From assembly GCA_028283825.1 (NCBI GenBank), contig JAPWJW010000001.1, forward strand, positions 1,426,001 to 1,490,000: DNA of 64,000 nt, in the 5' to 3' direction. A program made the position numbers and the translations under genes. Positions within the stretch are counted from its first letter, which is position 1, and each line of letters opens with the position of its first letter. Below are positions 57,206 to 64,000 of the stretch, piece after piece. The notes beneath the pieces were generated by a model that was given only the letters and a program-made list of their open reading frames with translations, was not told the origin of the DNA and did no database searches. This DNA comes from Azospirillaceae bacterium (GTDB lineage Bacteria; Pseudomonadota; Alphaproteobacteria; Azospirillales; Azospirillaceae).

Positions 57206-58848
57206 TGCGGGGTACCGTTCGCGTGGCATTTGATCGTGACCGCTCAAATGCCCCCTCAGACGCCGGGCGGCCACATCCGTGGCCTTGGCTTATCCTCGCT
57301 GCGCCCTACGGTGCTCGCTCCGGCGGCCCCGGTCGGGGCCTACACCGGCACGAGTCAAAAGCTCGTGCCGCTGGCGTCTTCCTTCTCACCGCCAGCCTGC
57401 TGCTGTCGGCCTGCGCCGTCGGGCCGGACTATTCCCAGCCCGCCGCCCCCGCGGCTGACGCGTTGGGCAAGCCGCCGGTCCTGCCGGCGGACCAGGCCTT
57501 GGTCGCCGGCATGGACATTCCCGGCCGTTGGTGGACCCTGTTCAAGTCGCCGGCCCTGGATGGCCTGATCCGTGCCGCCATGGCCAACAATCCCGACCTG
57601 GCGGCGGCGCAAGCCGCCCTGCGCGTGGCGCGCGAGGATGCGCTGGCCAACGAGGGCAGCTTCCTGCCGTCGATCAGCGGCAGCTTCCAGGCCACCCGGC
57701 AAAAGGACCCCACCGGCACGGTGGCCCCCACGGCTGCCAACAACGCGCCGCAGCTGAACCTGTTCACGCCCCAGCTGGCGGTGTCCTACAGCCCCGACCT
57801 GTGGGGGCTGAACCGCCGGGGCCAGGAATCGCTGGAGGCGGCGGCGGAGGCCCAGCGCTTCCAGGTGGGGGCGACCTACCAGACCCTGGCCGCCAACGTC
57901 GTGGTGGCGGCGGTGACGGAGGCGAGCCTGCGCGGCCAGATCGCCGCCACGCGCGACATCATCGCCTCGGATGCCAAGGTGCTGGACGTGCTGCGCCGCC
58001 AACGTGACCTGGGCCAGGTCTCGACCGCCGACGTGGCGGTGGCGGAGGCGACACTGGCCCAGGCGGAACAGGCATTGCCGCCGCTGGAAAAACAGCTGGA
58101 ACAGCAGCGCCACCAGCTGAACGCCCTGTTGGGCCGCCTGCCGGGCGACGCCACGCCGGAGACGTTCCAGTTGGCCGACCTGACCCTGCCGGCGGAGGTG
58201 CCCTACAGCTTGCCGGTGCGGCTGGTGGAACAGCGGCCGGACATCCGCCAGGCGGCGGCCGACCTGCATGCGGCCAGCGCCCAGGTGGGCGTGGCCATCG
58301 CCAACCGTTTGCCCAACCTGACGCTCAGCGGCGCCACCGGGTCCAGCTCATCGGCCCTGAACACCCTGTTCTCGCCGGGCAATGGCTTCTGGAACTTCGG
58401 CGCCACCCTGACCCAGCCCCTCTTCGATGGCTTCGCCCTGGCGCACCAGGAGAAGGCGGCGCGGGCGGCGCTGGACCAGGCGGCGGCGCAGTACCGCTCC
58501 ACCGTCGTGCTGGCCTTCCAGAACGTGGCCGATGCCCTGTCGGCGCTGAAGGCTGACGGCGACGCCTTGGCCGCCGCCCAGCGGGCGGATGACGCGGCGT
58601 CCCGCGCCCTGACCATCGCGCGCAAACAGCTGGAACTGGGGTCAGTGGCGCCCAGCACCGTGCTGGCGGCGCAGCAGGCGGCATCGCAGGCGCGCCTGTC
58701 ACTGGTGCAGGCGCAGGCCGCCCGCCTGGCCGATACCGCGGCCCTGTTCCAGGCGTTGGGGGGCGGCTGGTGGAACGTGCCGCCGGCGGACAAGGACGGC
58801 CAGCCCGGTTGGGCCGAGGCGCCGCAAGGGGGTCTGATCAGCCGCTGA
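57205..58848 (+). CDS. RND outer-membrane factor, NodT/CusC family, with repeat-derived insertion before the signal sequence
   Basis: Start at ATG 57202 or 57205 after GAAGGGGGG; 57202 overlaps the permease stop. The protein has 547 residues. The mature protein is a standard TolC-like lipoprotein: WWTLFKSPALDGLIRAAMAN, two coiled hairpins, LVEQRPDIRQAAADL and LTLSGATGS. Oddly, the lipoprotein signal (GVFLLTASLLLSAC) begins only near residue 57 with Cys70. Residues 17-55 are encoded by a copy of the interspersed repeat plus a hairpin, inserted in frame. No ATG, GTG or TTG lies between the insert and the signal helix, so export of this subunit may be impaired. Confidence 0.9.
   Translation: MRGTVRVAFDRDRSNAPSDAGRPHPWPWLILAAPYGARSGGPGRGLHRHESKARAAGVFLLTASLLLSACAVGPDYSQPAAPAADALGKPPVLPADQALVAGMDIPGRWWTLFKSPALDGLIRAAMANNPDLAAAQAALRVAREDALANEGSFLPSISGSFQATRQKDPTGTVAPTAANNAPQLNLFTPQLAVSYSPDLWGLNRRGQESLEAAAEAQRFQVGATYQTLAANVVVAAVTEASLRGQIAATRDIIASDAKVLDVLRRQRDLGQVSTADVAVAEATLAQAEQALPPLEKQLEQQRHQLNALLGRLPGDATPETFQLADLTLPAEVPYSLPVRLVEQRPDIRQAAADLHAASAQVGVAIANRLPNLTLSGATGSSSSALNTLFSPGNGFWNFGATLTQPLFDGFALAHQEKAARAALDQAAAQYRSTVVLAFQNVADALSALKADGDALAAAQRADDAASRALTIARKQLELGSVAPSTVLAAQQAASQARLSLVQAQAARLADTAALFQALGGGWWNVPPADKDGQPGWAEAPQGGLISR
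57254..57370. repeat. Interspersed repeat, copy B, with adjoining hairpin, inside the outer-membrane factor gene
   Basis: 57254-57343 matches copy A (47231-47326) block by block. Directly after it, CGGCACGAG (57346-57354) is perfectly inverted at 57362-57370. Both lie in the reading frame and encode an Arg/Gly/Pro-rich stretch foreign to the family. Confidence 0.8.
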
Positions 58849-58924
58849 CCATTATTGGTTGAGGGGGTTTCCCGGTTAACGACCTGGAAACCCATTTGGG
58901 CCACCATGCTGTCGCAGGGACATT

Positions 58925-59776
58925 TTGTCACAGGCGGCGGGGCCCATCTTGGCGATCACATCACTTCGGGTTCTGGCGTGGCCCCTGCTGGCGGCCGGCC
59001 TTTGCGCGTTCCCGGCGTTCGCGCAGGAAGAGGGGGCTCTGCGGGAATTCTCGCCCGACCGCCCGGACAAGACGGACGGCCCCTACACCCTGGATGTGGG
59101 CCATGTCCAGGTCGAGGCCGACCTGATCAGCCACAACCGCGACTTCTACAACGACGACGGCACGCGCAGGCACGAGTCCATCTTCATGGCGCCCAATATC
59201 CGGGTGGGCGTTTGGGACGATGCCGAGATCGATCTGATTACCCCCGCCTATACCGTCATGGCCCTGTCGGAGCGGGGCGGCGGCCACACCCGCGTCCATG
59301 GCTGGTCGGACATGACCGTGCGGTCCAAGATCAATTTGTGGGGCAATGATGGTGAGGGCACCACCGCCCTGGGCCTGATCCCCTTCCTAAAAATCCCCAC
59401 GGCCGGCGCCGCCTTCGGCAACGGCGCGTTCGAGGGCGGCATCGGTCTGCCCTTCGCCATCAAGCTGGGCGGGGATTGGAACCTGGGCACCCAGACCACG
59501 CTGGCGCTGAACCGCAATGTGGTGGGGGACGGCTACGATCCGGACATCGCCTTTTCCGTCAGCCTCAGCCACCCGCTGGGCCAGGTGCTGGACGGTTATG
59601 TCGAGCTTTACGGCGAGCGCCAGACGGGTGCCGATGCGCAAACCGTGGCCTCGCTGGACATGGGCGTGACCTGGCAGCTTACCGCCAACTTCTCCCTGGA
59701 TGCCGGCGTCAACATCGGCCTCAGCAAGGCGGCCGACGACCTCAATCCCTTCCTGGGCTTCACCGTCCGTTTCTGA
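58925..59776 (+). CDS. Outer-membrane beta-barrel protein (transporter/porin-like)
   Basis: The protein has 283 residues if TTG 58925 is used (CAGGGA upstream); TTG 58949 is an alternative closer to the signal peptide ([18 protein letters not shown]). The mature chain opens [20 protein letters not shown], typical of the PF13557-type outer-membrane barrel proteins. It alternates short strands and turns to a terminal Phe (FLGFTVRF), the usual barrel-assembly signal. It follows the RND operon by 76 bp and may be co-regulated. The substrate is unknown. Confidence 0.85.
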   Translation: MSQAAGPILAITSLRVLAWPLLAAGLCAFPAFAQEEGALREFSPDRPDKTDGPYTLDVGHVQVEADLISHNRDFYNDDGTRRHESIFMAPNIRVGVWDDAEIDLITPAYTVMALSERGGGHTRVHGWSDMTVRSKINLWGNDGEGTTALGLIPFLKIPTAGAAFGNGAFEGGIGLPFAIKLGGDWNLGTQTTLALNRNVVGDGYDPDIAFSVSLSHPLGQVLDGYVELYGERQTGADAQTVASLDMGVTWQLTANFSLDAGVNIGLSKAADDLNPFLGFTVRF

Positions 59777-59790
59777 GTGGAGGAAACCGA

Positions 59791-61458
59791 ATGAAACTGG
59801 CCAAGAAGCTGACCCTGTCATCGGCCATGAACGTGCTGATGATCCTGATCATCGCCGGCGTCTTCACCGTGACGCTGGGCTGGCTGTCGGATGCCAAGAA
59901 GGCGCTGATCGACTGCGCCGACGTGGCCGCCAAGTCGGTACGCGCCGTATCCGTCGGCAATGACCTTTACGCCATCGTCGCGGACGCGGAGATCAACCAC
60001 AATCTGGACGAGACGCGGAAGGATTGGGCCGCCAAGAAGACCGCCATCCAGGCCATGTTCAAGGATCTGCGCGGGGCCGCCGACCTGCCGGAGGAGAAAG
60101 CCGCCCTGGATGGGGCGGAGGCCGGCCTGCAGGTCTATGTGGCGGTGTTCGAGCAAGAGATGCTGCCGGCGCTAGAGAAAAGCGACGTGCTGACCCCTGC
60201 CATCCGTGATCTGGATGGCAAGGTGGACGCGGCCCGCAACCAGATGACCGAGAACCTGGAAAAGATGGCCGCGTTGAACCTGGTCCAGTCCAAGGAGGCG
60301 GAGCAGGCGTTCGATGCCGCCTCATTGAAGGGGCGCGTCACCGGCCAAGCCTTCGCCGCCGTGGCCATGGTTTTGACCCTGGTGGTGTCCTGGCTGATGG
60401 CGCGGTCCATCACCGGTCCCGTCAACCTGCTGAGCCTGGTGATGGAGAAGATGGCGGCCGGCATGCGGCGCGTCGACGTTCCGGGTATCCGGCGCGCTGA
60501 CGAGATCGGCACCATGGCGCGGGCGGTGGAGGTGTTCCGCGAAAGCCTGATCCAGGGCGACGCCCTGGCGGCGGAGCAGGAAAGCCTGAAGGTGGCGGCG
60601 GAGGCGGAACGCAAGGCCGGCATGAACCGTGCCGCCGACAGTTTCGAGGCCACGGTGCGCGGCGTGGTGGACAAGGTCGCGGCATCCGCCGCCGACATCC
60701 ACGGCACCGCGTGCGAGTTGGGCACCGCGGCGGCGGAAAGCCTGCGCCAGACCACCACGGTGTCGGCCGCCGCCGGCCAATCCGCCGGCAATGTGCGCAC
60801 CGTCGCCACCGCCAGCGAGGAGCTTTCCTCCTCCATTGGCGAAATCAGCCGCCAGGTTGAAAGCTCCGCCAACATCGCCCGCCAGGCGGTGGGCCAAGTG
60901 GATGCCACGCGCGGCACGGTGGACGGCCTGGCGGAAGTGGCCAGGCAAATCGGCACCGTGGTGCAACTGATCAGCGACATCGCCGGCCAGACCAACCTGC
61001 TGGCCCTGAACGCCACCATCGAGGCCGCCCGGGCGGGTGAGGCGGGCAAGGGTTTCGCCGTTGTGGCGTCCGAGGTGAAGGCCCTGGCCAACCAGACGGC
61101 CAAGGCGACGGAAGAAATCTCCGCCCATGTCGGCGCCATCCAGGGCGCCACCGGCCAGGCGGTGACGGCCATCGGCGACATCGGCACCACCATCCGCCGC
61201 ATCGACGAGATCGCCACCATCATTGCCGCCGCCGTGCAGCAGCAGGGGGCCGCCACCCAGGCCATCGTCAGCAATGTCGGCGAGACGGCACGGGCGACGG
61301 AAGAAATCACCCAGAACATCTATGGTGTGAACGAACGCGCCCGCCAGACGGCCACCGCATCAGCCCAGGTGGAGACATCCTCCACCGAACTGACAGCCAC
61401 CGCCGGCGTCCTGCGCCAGCAGGTCGATGCCTTCCTGGCGCAGTTACGGGTGGCGTAG
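59791..61458 (+). CDS. Methyl-accepting chemotaxis protein
   Basis: The protein has 555 residues from ATG 59791, with GGAGGAAA eight bases upstream. Membrane helix 1 is near 12-31, a periplasmic four-helix-bundle sensor follows at 32-182, helix 2 is near 184-204 ([17 protein letters not shown]), then HAMP. The cytoplasmic signalling hairpin contains the tip [20 protein letters not shown] and [18 protein letters not shown]. It feeds CheA/CheW; no che genes are in the window. The C-terminus lacks a CheR-docking pentapeptide. It converges on the GH95 gene with four bases between stops. Confidence 0.95.
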   Translation: MKLAKKLTLSSAMNVLMILIIAGVFTVTLGWLSDAKKALIDCADVAAKSVRAVSVGNDLYAIVADAEINHNLDETRKDWAAKKTAIQAMFKDLRGAADLPEEKAALDGAEAGLQVYVAVFEQEMLPALEKSDVLTPAIRDLDGKVDAARNQMTENLEKMAALNLVQSKEAEQAFDAASLKGRVTGQAFAAVAMVLTLVVSWLMARSITGPVNLLSLVMEKMAAGMRRVDVPGIRRADEIGTMARAVEVFRESLIQGDALAAEQESLKVAAEAERKAGMNRAADSFEATVRGVVDKVAASAADIHGTACELGTAAAESLRQTTTVSAAAGQSAGNVRTVATASEELSSSIGEISRQVESSANIARQAVGQVDATRGTVDGLAEVARQIGTVVQLISDIAGQTNLLALNATIEAARAGEAGKGFAVVASEVKALANQTAKATEEISAHVGAIQGATGQAVTAIGDIGTTIRRIDEIATIIAAAVQQQGAATQAIVSNVGETARATEEITQNIYGVNERARQTATASAQVETSSTELTATAGVLRQQVDAFLAQLRVA

Positions 61459-61462
61459 GGCT

Positions 61463-63871
61463 TCAGGCCAGGGCCAGCCGTCCGTCCTTCAGCACCAGCC
61501 GCTTCTCGGCGCCGGCCGGCAGCCTGGCGTTCACCACCTGATCCCCCAGTCGTACCAGCCAGTGCCCGGCCTCGTGCCCGGCGTTGCGCAGGGTGGCCTG
61601 GTCCAGCCGGCCGTCACGCCAGGCCAGATCCAGCCGGCCGCCGCCGCGCACGCGCACGCCGCTGAGGCGGCCGGTGGGCCAGGCGGCGGGCAGGGCCGGC
61701 AGCAATTCGATGTCGCCGCCGATGCTTTGCACCAGCATTTCCACCATGCCGGCGGTGCCGCCGAAATTGCCGTCGATCTGGAAGGGCGGGTGGGCGTCGA
61801 ACAGGTTGGGATAGGTGCGGTCGGGGTTCAGCAGCAGCTTCAGGATGGTGTGGGCGTGCTCACCGTCCTTCAGGCGCGCCCACAGGTTCAGGCGCCAGCC
61901 CAGGCCCCAGCCGGTGGCGTTGTCGCCCCGGATCTCCAGCGATTTGCGGGCCGCCGCCGCCAGGCCCGGCGTGCCGCGCACGGTGATCTGGTCGGCGGGG
62001 TAGAGGGCGTAGAGGTGGGAGACGTGGCGGTGGTGGATCTCCGGCGCCTGCATGTCCCAATCCTCCAGCCATTCCTGCAACTGGCCGGAGGACCCGATGC
62101 GGTCGGGCGGCAGGCGGTCGCGGGCGGCCGTGACCTTGGCCCGGAAGTCGGCGTCGCGGCCCAGGATGTCGGCGGCCTTGAGGGTGCTGGTGAACAGGTC
62201 GCGCAGGATCTGCCGATCCATGGCCGGGCCGGCGCACAGCGCGATGCCGCCGGGATGGGCGTTTTCCGGCGACAGCGACGGGTTGGTCACCAGCCAGTCG
62301 CTGCCCGGCAGCACCATCAGCGTGTCCAGGAAGAACTGCGACGCCCCCTTCAGGATGGGATAGATGTCGGCCAGGAAGGCCTTGTCCCGGCCATAGTCGT
62401 AATGGTCCCACAGGTGCCGGCACAGCCAGGCGCCGCCGGTGGGCCACAGCGCCCATTCCGGCCCGTCGGGCGGGGCGCTGGTGCGCCACAGGTCGGTGTT
62501 GTTGTGCGTGACCCAGCCGCCCGCGCCATACATCTCCCGCGCCGTGCGGGCCCCTGTTTCCGACAGGTCCTTCAGCATGCCCACCAGGGGTTCCAGGCAT
62601 TCACCCAGGTCCACCAGCTCCGCCGGCCAGTAGTTCATCTCGGTGTTGATGTTGATGGTCCACTTGCATTCCCAGGGCGGGTCGATCTGTTCGTTCCAGA
62701 TGCCCTGCAAATTGGCCGGTTGGGTCCCGGGCCTGGAACTGCCGATCAGCAGGTAACGGCCATAGTTGAAATAAAGGGTGGCCAGCGCGGGCTCATCCTG
62801 GGTGGCGTTGGCGCGCACGCGCTCATCCGTCGGCAGGCTTGCTGCGGGCGTGGTGCCCAAATCCAGCGCCACACGGCGGTACAGGCGCCGGTGTTCCGCC
62901 ACATGGTCGTCGCGTAGGGCGCCATAGGTCTTGGCGGCGGCACGCGCCAGGGTGGCGGCCGTCAGCGCCGCCGGGTCGGCGCTGATGTCGTCGTAACGCT
63001 TATAACCGGTGGCGGCGGCGATCAGCACCACGGCCTCATCCGCGTGGCTGATGGTCACGCCGTCGCTGCCGGCCTGCACATGGCCGCCGGTGGCCAGCAC
63101 CTTCAGGCGCACGGCGAACTTCAGGCGGCCCTCCACGCCCGGCCGGCTGGGGCTGATGCCGGTCAGCAGCAGGCCGTTGTCCCCGTCCGGCACCAGGGTG
63201 GCGTTCTGCGGCGTCAACAGCGACAGGTTGGCGCTGACCAGCCCCCGCCGGTTGGTGGACAGGCGGGCGACGATCACCTGGTCGGTGGCACTGGCGAACA
63301 CCTCGCGCATATGCTCCGACCCCCAGGCCCCGCCGCCGGTGCTGAGGCGGGTGGTGGTGATGGCGGTGTCCAGGTCCAGGCGGCGGTGATAGTCGTGCAC
63401 CGTGTCCAGGCTCTGGAACAGCAGGACGGCGTCGCCCAGTGGCTGATAGGGCATCTGTTTCAGCGGTGTGGCCATCACCTTGGCCCGGGCCAACGCCTCC
63501 GCCTCGGCATAGCGGCCCTGGAAGATCAGGTCGCGCACCTGGGGCAGCGCATCGTGCGCCTCCGCGTTCACGTTGCTGTAGGGGCCGCCGGCGTGGAACG
63601 TGTCCTCGTTCAGTTGCAGGCGTTCCATCGACATGCCGCCGAACGCCATGGCGCCCAGCCGGCCGTTGCCCACGGGCAGCGCCTCCACCCACTGGGCCGC
63701 CGGTTGGCGGTACCACAGCGTGTGGGTGGGGTCGGGATCAGGCAGGGAGGGCAGGGGAAGGGCCGCCGGAGGATCCGCCGCCAGGACCTTGCCCGCCGTG
63801 CCCACGGCCAGGAAGGCCGCGGCACTGGACAGCAGGATGGCGCGGCGGGTGGGCCGGATGGGCGTGGACAT
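61463..63871 (-). CDS. Glycoside hydrolase family 95 (alpha-L-fucosidase/galactosidase type), Tat-exported
   Basis: The protein has 802 residues from ATG 63871, with AAGGAAGG six bases upstream. A twin-arginine signal (RPTRRAILLSSAAAFLAVG) precedes the mature enzyme. GH95 features: LWYRQPAAQWVEALPVGNGR and LGAMAFGGMSMERLQLNEDT at the front, the paired Asn of NINTEMNYWPAE, the acid Glu region PSLSPEN and the Asp in FQIDGNFGG. These match the catalytic Asn/Glu/Asp set of bifidobacterial AfcA. It removes alpha-linked fucose or galactose from glycans. It is remote from the TonB locus but fits the FucP-like transporter there. Confidence 0.95.
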   Translation of the reverse strand: MSTPIRPTRRAILLSSAAAFLAVGTAGKVLAADPPAALPLPSLPDPDPTHTLWYRQPAAQWVEALPVGNGRLGAMAFGGMSMERLQLNEDTFHAGGPYSNVNAEAHDALPQVRDLIFQGRYAEAEALARAKVMATPLKQMPYQPLGDAVLLFQSLDTVHDYHRRLDLDTAITTTRLSTGGGAWGSEHMREVFASATDQVIVARLSTNRRGLVSANLSLLTPQNATLVPDGDNGLLLTGISPSRPGVEGRLKFAVRLKVLATGGHVQAGSDGVTISHADEAVVLIAAATGYKRYDDISADPAALTAATLARAAAKTYGALRDDHVAEHRRLYRRVALDLGTTPAASLPTDERVRANATQDEPALATLYFNYGRYLLIGSSRPGTQPANLQGIWNEQIDPPWECKWTININTEMNYWPAELVDLGECLEPLVGMLKDLSETGARTAREMYGAGGWVTHNNTDLWRTSAPPDGPEWALWPTGGAWLCRHLWDHYDYGRDKAFLADIYPILKGASQFFLDTLMVLPGSDWLVTNPSLSPENAHPGGIALCAGPAMDRQILRDLFTSTLKAADILGRDADFRAKVTAARDRLPPDRIGSSGQLQEWLEDWDMQAPEIHHRHVSHLYALYPADQITVRGTPGLAAAARKSLEIRGDNATGWGLGWRLNLWARLKDGEHAHTILKLLLNPDRTYPNLFDAHPPFQIDGNFGGTAGMVEMLVQSIGGDIELLPALPAAWPTGRLSGVRVRGGGRLDLAWRDGRLDQATLRNAGHEAGHWLVRLGDQVVNARLPAGAEKRLVLKDGRLALA

Positions 63872-64000
63872 GGGGGCGCCTTCCTTGATCAGGTCAAGTC
63901 TCGTTGATGGAAGACGGGCGGGCACCGCCTGGGCACACCGGATGCCTCTGCGGCATGCCGTCACGCTTCCTCCGTCCCGGTGGTCGCGGCCGCCGGTTTC

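Noticed and set aside
55325-57274. 649-residue minus-strand open frame
   Set aside because: It is antisense to the RND permease, with a composition typical of a shadow frame.

Overview
The window reads as a chromosomal segment of a GC-rich alphaproteobacterium, most likely a Rhodospirillales/Azospirillaceae member. This is inferred from gene content and base composition, not from a marker search. Support includes a MucR-type domain, several large hybrid histidine kinases, cyclic-di-GMP enzymes, and a TonB receptor/tryptophan halogenase/SapC/cupin-8 set typical of sugar-using alphaproteobacteria. No rRNA, tRNA, CRISPR array, transposase or phage gene was seen.

Layout. 1-6.6 kb: 5'-truncated M16 zinc peptidase, CckA-like hybrid kinase, internally duplicated pentapeptide-repeat protein, and a small MucR-like protein lacking the zinc finger. 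6.9-12.2 kb: signalling block on one strand (REC-kinase-REC-Hpt, CheY-like receiver, GGDEF-EAL enzyme split by a one-base frameshift). 12.2-16.8 kb: cupin, class 3 lipase, alanine dehydrogenase divergent from an Lrp/AsnC regulator, SDR. 16.8-19.8 kb: accessory island with a possible structured leader RNA, an 825-residue toxin-like protein (deaminase-like and papain-like peptidase motifs) and three consecutive palindromes. 19.8-28.3 kb: dienelactone hydrolase, thioesterase, diguanylate cyclase, TetR regulator, and a very large PAS hybrid kinase. 28.5-33.6 kb: small stress and envelope proteins (DUF3309, CsbD, SYLF, DUF2383, DUF883-like, entericidin) and a YegD-type Hsp70.

33.6-47.2 kb: carbohydrate utilisation locus. 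TonB receptor, FAD tryptophan-halogenase-like protein, SapC and a JmjC-like cupin-8 protein form one operon with LacI-type operator sequences in front. A convergent LacI regulator, a GH3 glucosidase, a type B carboxylesterase and a FucP/GluP-type transporter follow. The inferred scheme is uptake of an oligosaccharide across the outer membrane, periplasmic trimming and deacylation, import of the sugar, and repression by LacI until inducer appears. A GH95 fucosidase-type enzyme at the far end may feed the same physiology.

47.3-64 kb: ruvX, gatC-gatA (no gatB alongside), a secreted retropepsin-like protein with RNase T2, two paralogous mini membrane proteins, an HME-RND efflux operon (adaptor, permease, outer-membrane factor), a beta-barrel protein, a chemoreceptor and the GH95 enzyme. 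A roughly 90-bp interspersed repeat occurs twice: once between the sugar transporter and ruvX, where it supplies the ruvX stop codon, and once in frame inside the 5' end of the outer-membrane factor gene.
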